In this document: one piece after another, positions 36,001 through 44,500 of the stretch
Layout: each line of letters begins with the position of its first letter
How positions within the stretch are numbered: the first letter of the stretch is position 1
DNA from: Myxococcaceae bacterium
Lineage (GTDB): Bacteria; Myxococcota; Myxococcia; Myxococcales; Myxococcaceae
Reading direction: 5' to 3'
DNA length: 64,000 nt
Assembly (NCBI GenBank): GCA_016793095.1
Contig: JAEUJQ010000023.1
Coordinates: 21,875-85,874, forward strand
Made by a program: the position numbers and the translations under genes
The notes under the pieces: model-generated
The model's input: the letters and a program-made list of their open reading frames with translations, nothing else
Database searches by the model: none
Told to the model about the DNA's origin: nothing

Positions 36001-36600
36001 GTCCCTGCGGCAGCGCCGGGCACGAGCGTCACCGGCCGCTTCGACTTCTTCGGCGACGTCGATTGTCTCGCGGTGCCCGTCGTCGCGGCCCGCATCTACG
36101 CCTTCGAAGAGGTGAGCGCGACGGACGTGTACCTGAACGTCCTCACGGCGACCGGAACGGCGCTCGCGCGTACGGACTCGGAGAGCTGGCAGTTCAAGGC
36201 GGCGACGAGCGAGACGCTCTTCTTCTGTACCAGCGCCTGGAGCTCGAGCTCTCTCGCGTCGTGGACGCTGCGGGTGACCGACCTCGGGCTCGACGACCAC
36301 GAGGACCTGCGCGGTCCCACGGCGACGCCACTGGCGATCGGCGGTGCGGCGATGAACGGCGCCATTCAGTTCAGCGGAGACGTCGACGTGTTCTCGTTCG
36401 AGGCCACCTCCGTGCTGGCGCTGCGCGTGGTCACGACTGGTCAGCCGGTGTCGGTGCAGGTCGTCGGCTCGAGCGGCGCCGTCATCGCGAGCGGATCAGG
36501 CCCCGGCACCCTGGCCTTCGTGGTGCCCGCACCAGGCACGGCGTGGGTCACCATTCGATCGAGCTCGTTCTCCAGCTACACGGTGGCCATCGGCAACTGA
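33085..36600 (+). CDS. Large lipoprotein: EGF-like repeats plus tandem 110-residue domains
   Basis: 1171 residues. Lipobox LALAC (Cys ~16). Residues ~25-398 contain nine EGF-like Cys-rich units, each with a C-x-(P/A/T)-N-P-C start. Residues ~400-518 resemble a pre-peptidase C-terminal-like domain (GDVDFVTFTADAG). Residues 520-1069 are five domains of exactly 110 residues (each about DDHADGRAGA, FDYPFDVDCLAVPV, FFCTEAYSSSSLASWTLRV). A final, divergent copy ends the protein. A surface stalk or binding protein is inferred. A short gap (22 bases) separates it from the DUF4476 gene. Confidence 0.82.
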   Translation: MKSLLLVLATLLALACPPPAPTRPSCTPNPCTEGDRTACTVVDGLARCSCREGFDEVAGLCVARGPCAANPCTLPNRGVCVASGATAICQCNAGFRDDGAGQCVAVTSCTPNPCTRPGRTVCTEGTGAVTCSCEAGLRDDGAGGCVSTNPCATNPCTEANRTVCVAQGLAAVCRCDAGFVEDGSGRCVAAQSCTPNPCTLPNRTRCSVAQNVVSCACDPGYRMDAIGQCVAIDPCVPNPCTAPNRSVCLAVGGTATCGCDQGYQLDGLGQCVAIDPCMPNPCSAPNKTVCTNQGGAATCGCVQGYRPDALGQCVPNDACVPNPCLLPNRDVCTPVGSTAICSCRPGFHDVAGACVPDDPCQPNPCSRPNEGVCMAGADAGVTCSCNPGYQPAANGCELPLPPTCANQHTSGDSFEPDECPALAKPIVPGVPQAHTFAPAGDVDFVTFTADAGAVVRFDESGPIASSLTLLDSDGVTPLLSNQTDLLMRKVPRAGAYFVQVRAPTPTTTGATTFLLTLSLDDHADDRAGAAPLMPAASPGTSLTGRFDFPGDLDCLAVPVTANRIYALEETTGTDVYLQVLTATGTYLPSTDAELLRFRSTTTETLFFCARAAVTSSLASWTLRATDEGADDHPNTAPGAVTLPPAPPPGASVSGRFEYAFDADCVSVPVLANRVFTFEETTATDVYLWVLTDTGTFISQTDSEALRFETSTAQTLHFCTRAYSSSSLASWTLRVTDHGADDHADGRAGASALVPSTAPGTSLTGRFDYPFDVDCLAVPVQAGLVYAFEETTPTDVYLSVLTSTGTFFSRTDSEALRFEASTSQTLFFCTEAYSSSSLASWTLRVTEIGADDHADGRAGATTLTPSPPPGASLVGQFDYPFDLDCLAVPVQADRVYVFEEASGTDVYLSVLTATGTFVSRTDSELLRFKTSTAETLTLCTEAYSSSSLASWTLRVTDLGPDDHADGRVGASPLVPAAAPGTSVTGRFDFFGDVDCLAVPVVAARIYAFEEVSATDVYLNVLTATGTALARTDSESWQFKAATSETLFFCTSAWSSSSLASWTLRVTDLGLDDHEDLRGPTATPLAIGGAAMNGAIQFSGDVDVFSFEATSVLALRVVTTGQPVSVQVVGSSGAVIASGSGPGTLAFVVPAPGTAWVTIRSSSFSSYTVAIGN
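34642..36291 (+). repeat. Five tandem direct repeats of exactly 330 bp
   Basis: Copies start at 34642, 34972, 35302, 35632 and 35962, each beginning at a Asp-Asp-His codon run (GATGACCAC or GACGATCAC), with a partial sixth at 36292. The constant 330-bp step with no indels and lower conservation of copies 1-2 suggests domain amplification by unequal crossing-over. All lie inside the 33085-36600 gene. Confidence 0.85.
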
Positions 36601-36740
36601 GAGCGCCTTCGCTGACAACCCGCGTGGAGGGCGGCTGCTACAGGGTGATCCCGCCGCTCGACACCTGTCCGTGAGTGGAACTTCCGGCGGTCGCGCCCGG
36701 CGGTAGTATTCGCGTTCCGCTGAACTCCTCCCGGACCCGC

Positions 36741-38591
36741 ATGCGCGCCCTCATCTCTGGCTTCCTCCTCCTCTGCTCGAGCTCGGTGCTCGCGCAGGCC
36801 ACCCTGCCCGGCTTCGAGCTCGAACGGCTGCTGCTGAACCCCTCGGCGAAGGGCGGCATGCTCGTCGGCGGCGCCGACCTGCTCGACGAGCGGCAGCTGC
36901 GCATCGGGCTGCTGGGACACTACGAGCACGATCCACTCGTCTTCGTGAGCTCGACGGGCGAGCGGCTGAGCACGGTCGTGGGCAGCCGCGTCACCGCGCA
37001 CCTCACGGGCGGGTACGGCATCACGAAGTGGCTCGAGGTGGGGCTGCAGGTGCCGGTGGTGCTCTGGCAGGGCGGCGCGCGGAACCTCGAGCAGCTCGGG
37101 CTCACCACGGCGCCCACGACGGTGCTCGGCACGCCGTACCTCCAGGCGCGGGTCCGCTTCCTCGCTCAGGAGCGTGGGGCGCCCCTCGACCTCGGCCTCA
37201 CGGCGATGGTTGGGTTTCCCTTCGGCAGCGCTGCGGGGCTCACCCGCGATGACACCGTCACCTTCATCCCGCGCATCGGCGCCGGACGCGTCTTCGGCGA
37301 CTGGCTGCGGGTGAGCGCCGAGCTCGGCGGGTGGGTCCGCCCGTCGCAGCAGCTCTCGACTGCCGGCGAGCGGCTCGGGTCTCAGCTCGACCTCGGGGTC
37401 GGGGCCACGACGCTCGGCGAGAAGCTGCGAGGTGAGCTGAGCGTTCGCACGGTCTTCCCCGTGACCCAGCAGCCAGTCTCGGCAGAGATCATGGCTGGCG
37501 CCCGCTACCCCGTGGGCCCCATCGAGCTGCATGCGCTCGCGGGGCCGGGCATCGGGCGGATCCCCGGAACACCGCTCTTCCGCGTGCTGCTCGGCGCCTC
37601 GTGGGCGTGGCCCGCCAGCAAGTGCGTCGAGGGCAAGCCGTACACGCTCCAGGACTGCCCGGACCTCGACCTCGACGGCGATGGCGTGAAGAACGCGGCG
37701 GACTCGTGCCCCACCGTCAAGGGCCGGGTCGAGACGGCCGGCTGTCCCGATCGTGACGCCGACGGCGTCGTGGACGAGACGGATCAGTGCCCCGACGTGC
37801 CGGGTCCGAAGGAGCGCAAGGGCTGCCCGCCGAAGGACACCGACAAGGACGGGCTGCTCGACGAGGTCGATGAGTGCCCCACCGTCCCCGGGCCGAAGGA
37901 GCGCAAGGGCTGCCCGCCGAAGGACTCCGACGCTGACGGCGTGCTCGACGAGGTCGATGCGTGTCCCACCGAGCCGGGGCCCGCCGAGCGCAAGGGCTGT
38001 CCGCTCAAGGACTCCGACGGCGACGGGCTGATGGACGACGTGGACGCGTGCCCGAACGAGAAGGGCGACCTGCGGTACAAGGGCTGCCCGCCGACGGATC
38101 AGGACAAGGACGGCGTCGAGGACGCTGAAGACAACTGCCGCACCGAGCCGGGGCCGAAGGAGAACCAGGGCTGCCCCGTCGCGAAGAAGCAGTTGGTGAT
38201 CATCACGAAGGACAAGCTGGTCATCAAAGACCGCGTGTACTTCGACACGGCGAAGGCGACGATTCAGGCGCGCAGCTTCCCGCTCCTCAACCAGGTCGCC
38301 ACCATCCTCAAGGAGCACACCGAGGTGCAGGGCGTCGTCGTCGAGGGCCACACCGACAGCCGCGGCCCCGCCGAGTACAACCGCAAGCTCTCGCAAGACC
38401 GCGCGGAGTCCGTGAAGGCCTACCTCGTGAAGCAGGGGGTTGCCGGCAGCCGCCTCGACGCGAAAGGCTATGGGCCCGATCGGCCGGTCGCGGACAACAA
38501 GACTGACAAGGGCCGCGAGCTCAACCGCCGCGTCGAGTTCGTGATCGTCACTGAAGAGAAGACGCAGCTCAAAGCCATCGAGGTACCGTGA
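36741..38591 (+). CDS. OmpA-family protein with thrombospondin type 3 repeats
   Basis: 616 residues from the ATG at 36741. Signal peptide ends LCSSSVLAQ. Residues ~20-300 form a beta-barrel-like domain. Residues ~305-480 hold five or six calcium-binding TSP3 units (DADGVVDETDQCP type, ~29 residues each; acidic Asp-x-Asp-x-Asp-Gly). Residues ~499-610 are the OmpA peptidoglycan-binding domain (VYFDTAKATI, EGHTDSRGPAEYNRKLSQDRAESV, GYGPDRPVA, NRRVEFV). Anchors the outer membrane to the cell wall. Its stop overlaps the next start (TGATG), coupling it to the giant adhesin-like gene. A GGTAGTATTC box lies at 36702-36711. Confidence 0.92.
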   Translation: MRALISGFLLLCSSSVLAQATLPGFELERLLLNPSAKGGMLVGGADLLDERQLRIGLLGHYEHDPLVFVSSTGERLSTVVGSRVTAHLTGGYGITKWLEVGLQVPVVLWQGGARNLEQLGLTTAPTTVLGTPYLQARVRFLAQERGAPLDLGLTAMVGFPFGSAAGLTRDDTVTFIPRIGAGRVFGDWLRVSAELGGWVRPSQQLSTAGERLGSQLDLGVGATTLGEKLRGELSVRTVFPVTQQPVSAEIMAGARYPVGPIELHALAGPGIGRIPGTPLFRVLLGASWAWPASKCVEGKPYTLQDCPDLDLDGDGVKNAADSCPTVKGRVETAGCPDRDADGVVDETDQCPDVPGPKERKGCPPKDTDKDGLLDEVDECPTVPGPKERKGCPPKDSDADGVLDEVDACPTEPGPAERKGCPLKDSDGDGLMDDVDACPNEKGDLRYKGCPPTDQDKDGVEDAEDNCRTEPGPKENQGCPVAKKQLVIITKDKLVIKDRVYFDTAKATIQARSFPLLNQVATILKEHTEVQGVVVEGHTDSRGPAEYNRKLSQDRAESVKAYLVKQGVAGSRLDAKGYGPDRPVADNKTDKGRELNRRVEFVIVTEEKTQLKAIEVP

Positions 38592-41500
38592 TGAAGACCT
38601 CCTCCGTCGTCGCCGTCGCGCTGGCGCTGCTGACGTCGTTCACCGCCCGCGCGCAGGTCTGTGGGCGTGGCCTCAGCGACGTCACCGTGGCCGGGAGCCA
38701 GGTGCTCAACACCTTCCACCCGGCGCCGCCGGGCGTCACCACCACCGTCCTCGCAGGAGCGAACTCGATTCCGGTCGCGGCCGCGCGGGCGGGCGGCGGC
38801 GCAGCCATCGCGACGGGCGATCTCGTCGTCGTCATTCAGATGCAGGGCGCGGCCATCAACCGGCGCCAGGAAGGCACCACCAACGGCACCTACGGTGATG
38901 GCGCTGGCGGGGCCGACCGCCGCGGGGTGCTCGCCGGCGCGGGCTTCAGGGCCGGGCTCTACGAGTACGCGCGCGCGGCGGGGCCGGTGACCGCTGGCTC
39001 GCTGCCCTTGATGAGCGGGCTCGCCAACGCGTACCTCAGCACCGACGCCATCACCGGCGGCGGCGCGGACGACGGGAGCGCGGTGCACCGCTACCAGGTC
39101 GTGAGGATCGTCGAGGTGCGGGATCTCACGATTCCGGTCGGCGCCACGCTGACGTCGCTGCCGTGGGACGGCGCGAGCGGCGGCCTCGTCGCCGTCGACG
39201 CCGCGCGGGACATGGTGGTGAACGGCCGCATCGACGTGACGGGCATGGGCTTCAGAGGGGGCTCGCCCATCATCCCGACGGCGAACGACAACCCTCAGGC
39301 CTGCGTGAAGGGCGAGGGCATCGCCGGGCGCCCGACGCGGCTCTACTCGCGCCTCGCGGGGGTCGTCACCGGCGCGAGCGGCATGTTCGGCTCACAGTCC
39401 GAGCGCGGCGCGCCGGGGAACGCGGGCGGCTGCCCGTCCACCGACATCGACTCGGGCGGTGGTGGCGGAGGCGGCGGTCGCCAGGGCGGCATCGGCTCGC
39501 TCGGGCCAGCCAGCAACGTGGACCCCAACATTCCCCGACCGGGAGAGGGCTACGCCCTGCTCACCCGGTTGCTGATGGGTGGCGGCGGCGGGTCGGGTTC
39601 CCTCGATGACCCGACTCCCGTCAACGCGGTGAGCGGCGCGGCCGGAGGCGGCATCGTGCTCGTCCGCGCCACCAACCTCAGCGGCGCCACGGGGGTCATC
39701 CAGGCGGACGGTGACTCCGTCGCGACCCAGTCGCAGGAGGGCGGTGGTGGCGGCGGTGGTGGTGGCGGCGTCTTCGTCTTCACCAACTCCACCAGCTTCG
39801 CCGGCATCGCGCTCAACTCCCGTGGTGGCAACGGTGGCACCACCCAGACGACCCAGGACGGCGGCGGCGGTGGAGGCGGGGGTGGCTTCGTCCTCGTCGC
39901 CACGCCCACCGGCATGGCGACGGTGACCGTCAACGTCGCTGGTGGGCTCGGGGGCACCAGCCCCACGCAGAACGGTGGCGTGGGCTCGGGCGGGTTCCAG
40001 CAGGTGAACATCCCTCCTCTCGGCACGCCGCCCTGCCCCGTGCAGTGCACCATCGCCGCGCACTGTGACGACGGCAACGCGTGCACCACCGACACGTGCA
40101 ACGCCGGCACCTGCTCGAACGCGCCCGTCACCGCCGGCCAGCCCGGAGCCTGCGCCGGCGCCCTCGTCTGCAGCGGCCCCCCGACCAACACCTGCGTGCA
40201 GTGCGTCACCAACGCGCAGTGCAGCGCGCCTACGCCCATCTGCGACTCGGCCAACGTCTGTCGCGCCGCCCCGGTCGTGAACGCGCCCGCGAACGGCTCG
40301 GTGACGAACAACCGGCGCCCTGTCATCACGGGCACCGCCGAAGCCAGCTCGACCGTCACCGTCCTCATCGACGGTGTCTCCATCGGGACGACGACCGCGA
40401 CGGCCATGGGCACGTTCAGCTTCACGCCCACGTCAGACCTCGCGCCGGGCGCCCGGGCGGTGTCGGTCACCGCGGGCAGCCCAGCGCTGCCGTCGAACAC
40501 CAACACGTTCACCATCGACGTCACCGCCCCAGCCGCGCCGACGGTGACGACGCCCGCCGACGGCAGCTTCACCAACAACCAGCGCCCGCCAGTGACGGGC
40601 ACCGCCGAGGCGAACAGCACCGTCACCGTCTTCATCGACGGCGTCTCGGTGGGCACGACGACCGCGAGCGCTGCTGGAGCATTCTCCTTCACGCCTCCCG
40701 CGAACCTGGCGGCGGGTCCGCACACCGTCCGCGTCACCGCCACTGACGCCGCGGGCAACGTCTCGCCCGACTCCAACACCAACACCTTCACGGTGGACCT
40801 GACGGCGCCGACCGCGCCGACGGTGACGACGCCCGCGAACGGCAGCTTCACGAATAACCAGCGCCCGCCGGTCACGGGTACCGCCGAGGCGAACAGCACC
40901 GTCACCGTCTTCATCGACGGCGTCTCGGTGGGCACAACGACCGCCAGCGCTGCTGGAGCGTTCTCCTTCACGCCTCCCGCGAACCTGGCGGCGGGTCCGC
41001 ACACCGTCCGCGTCACCGCCACCGACGCGGCGGGCAACGTCTCGCCCGACTCCAACACCAACACCTTCACCATCGACGTGACGGCGCCGACCGCGCCCGT
41101 CGTCTCGACGCCCGCCAACGGCAGCACGACCAGCAACCTTCGCCCGGCCATCACCGGCACCGCGGAGGCCGGGAGCACCGTCACCATCCGCATCGACGGC
41201 CTGGTCGCCGGCACCACCACCGCGACCGCTGGCGGCACCTTCAGCTTCACCCCGACGGCGGACCTGGCGCAGGGCGGGCACACGGTGCAGGTGACGTCAA
41301 CGGACGCGGCCGGCAACACCTCCGTGCCCTCGAACACCAACACCTTCACCGTGGACAACGTGGCGCCAGCGGCGCCGGTGGTGACGGCGCCCGCCAACAA
41401 CAGCTCCACCAACAGCCAGCGTCCGCCCATCACGGGCACCGCCGAGGCGAACAGCACCGTCACCATCACCATCGACGGCATGGTGGCTGGCACCACCACC

Positions 41501-44500
41501 GCGACCGCCGGCGGCAGCTTCTCCTTCACGCCGACGGCCGACCTGGGCGCGGGTCCCCACACCGTCTCCGCCACTGCGCGCGACGCGGGCGGCAACGTCT
41601 CGCCCGCCTCCAACACCAACACCTTCACGGTGGACCTGACGGCCCCCGCGGCCCCCGTCGTGACGACGCCCGCCAACGGCAGCACCGTGGCCACCGCCCG
41701 GCCGCCCGTCACCGGCACCGCCGAGGCGAACAGCACCGTCACCGTGCGCATCGACGGGAACGTCGTCGGCACCACCACCGCCAACGCCATGGGCGCCTTC
41801 ACCTTCACGCCTCCGGCGGACCTCCCGCAGGGCAGCCACACGGTGAACGTCACCGCCACCGACGCGGCGGGCAACGTCTCGCCAGCGTCGAACACCAACA
41901 CCTTCACCATCGACTCGGTGGCGCCGGCCGCTCCGGTCGTCACCGCGCCGGCCGACGGCAGCACGACGGCCAACCCGCGGCCGACCATCTCCGGCACGGC
42001 CGAGGCGAACAGCACCGTCACCGTGCGCGTCGATGGGAACGTCGTCGGCACCACCACCGCCAACGCCATGGGCGCGTGGACGTTCACCCCCGCCAGCGCG
42101 CTCTCGAACGGGAGCCACACCGTCAACGCCACCGCCGCCGACGCCGCGGGCAACACCTCGCCGGCCTCGAACACGAACACCTTCACGGTGGCCGCCGCCG
42201 CGGGCGTCCCCGTCGTCACGACGCCGGCCGACGGCAGCAGCACCAACAACGTACGCCCGGCCATCAGCGGCACCGCGCCCGCCAACGCCACTGTCACGGT
42301 CAGCGTCGATGGCAGCGTCATCGGCACCACCACCGCCGACGGCATGGGCGCCTGGACGTTGACGCCCACGACGGCGCTCTCGCAGGGTAGCCACACGGTC
42401 AACGCGACGGCGACGGTGAGCGGGATGACGTCGGGCCCGTCGAACACCAACACCTTCACGGTGGACACCATGGCCCCGGCCGCGCCGGTGGTGACGGCGC
42501 CCGCCAACGGCAGCTCGACGAACGACCCGCGGCCAGCCATCAGCGGCACGGCCGAGGCGAACGCGACCATCACCGTACGCGTGGACGGCATGGTCATCGG
42601 CACGACGACGGCCAACGCGATGGGCGCGTGGACCCTGACGCCGATGAACGCCTTGAGCGCCGGCAGCCACACGGTGAGCGCCACCGCCACCGACGCCGCG
42701 GGCAACGCCTCTCCGGCGTCGAACACCAACACGTTCACCATCGACACGAGCGCGCCGACGGCGCCCGTCGTCTCCTCCCCCGCAGACGGCAGCACCACGG
42801 CCCAGACGCGGCCCGTCGTGAGCGGCACGGCTGAGCCCAACAGCACCGTCACCATCCGCCTCGACGGCATGGTCGCCGGCACCACTACCGCCGACGCGAC
42901 GGGCGCCTTCTCGTTCACCCCCGGCGCGGCGCTGTCGAACGGCTCGCACACGGTGAACGCCACCGCCACCGACGCGGCCGGCAACGTCTCGCCGGTCTCC
43001 AACACCAACACCTTCACGGTGGACCCCAGCGCAGGCCCGACGGCGCCAGTCATCACCGCGCCCGCCAACGGCAGCACCACCACCAGCACACGTCCGCCCG
43101 TCTCGGGCACGGCGCCGCCGAACTCGACGGTGACGGTGCGCATCGACGGCGCCCCGGCGTGCACCGCGACCGCGAGCGCGACGGGAGCGTTCAGCTGCAC
43201 GCCGGCGACGGCGCTGACCGACGGCCCCCACGTCGTCACCGCGACCGCCGTCGTGGGCGCCCAGACGTCGCCTTCGAGCGCGCCGACGAGGTTCACCGTT
43301 GACGCCACCCCGCCGCTCACGCCAGCCGTCGTCGGGCCTGCCAACGGCAGCGTCACCTCCGACACCACCCCCACCGTCACCGGCACGGGTGAGCCGGGCA
43401 GCACCGTGACGGTCCGGGTGGACGGGATGAGCGCTGGAACCACCACCGTGCGGCCGGACGGCACCTGGACCTTCGACGTGCCCACCGCGCTCGCGCTCGG
43501 CAGCCACACCGTCAGCGCCATCGCCGCCGACGCCGCGGGCAACCAGTCGCTGCCGTCCAACACCAACACCTTCTCCGTCGTCGCCGCCGGAGCGCCCGTC
43601 GTGACGTCGCCCGCCGACAACTCGGTGGTGAACACCACGACGCCGATGCTGGGCGGCACCGCGGGCGCCAACGAGGTGGTGACGGTTCGCGTGGACGGCA
43701 TGACGGCCTGCACGGCGACGGCGAACGCGATGGGGGCCTTCAGCTGCGCTCCGACGACGGCGCTCGCGGAGGGCCGGCACACCGTCACCGCGACCACGCC
43801 AGACGGCGCTGGCGGCGTGCGCACGTCCAACACCAACACCTTCACCATCGACACGATGGCGCCTTCGGCGCCGGTCGTGGTGACGCCGGCCGACGGCTCC
43901 ACCACCGCCAACACGAGGCTCGTCCTCAGCGGCACCGCCGAGCCGTTCTCGACCGTCACCGTCACGCTCGACGGCAACCAACTGGGCACGGCCGTGGCCG
44001 ACGCGAGCGGCGTCTGGAGCCTCACGCCCACGACCGCGCTCGCGGCGGGCATGCACACGGTGTCGGCGAGGGCGACCGACCGCGCGGGCAATCAGTCGCC
44101 GGTATCGAACACGAACACCTTCACGGTCTCGACGTCGGCTCCGTCCATCGCGCTCCAGACGCCGGTCGACGGCGCCATCACCAACACCGCCCGGCCGGGC
44201 CTCTCGGGCACCGCCACGCCGAACGCGATGGTGGAAGCGAGGGTCGATGGCATGGTCGTGTGCACCACGACGGCCGACGCTTCCGGCGCGTGGAGCTGCG
44301 TGCCCTCGATGGCCATCGCCGACGGGCGCCACGTCGCGACCGCCACCATCATGGGCACGATGACGACGAGCAACACGAACGCCTTCACCGTCGACACCGT
44401 CGCGCCCGCCGCTCCGGTGGTGACGTCGCCCGGCGACGGCAGCTTCCAGCCGCCCACGCCGCGCCTCAGCGGCACCGCCGAGCCGGGCTCGCGGGTCACC

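Noticed and set aside
32998..36300. 1100-codon minus-strand open frame
   Set aside because: Antisense of the EGF/110-residue-repeat gene; Arg/His-rich composition unlike real proteins.
39550..44091. 1513-codon open frame on the minus strand
   Set aside because: Shadow of the repeat-coding giant gene; Val/Ala/Ser-rich translation with no family signal and no ribosome site. GC-rich third positions keep antisense frames open.
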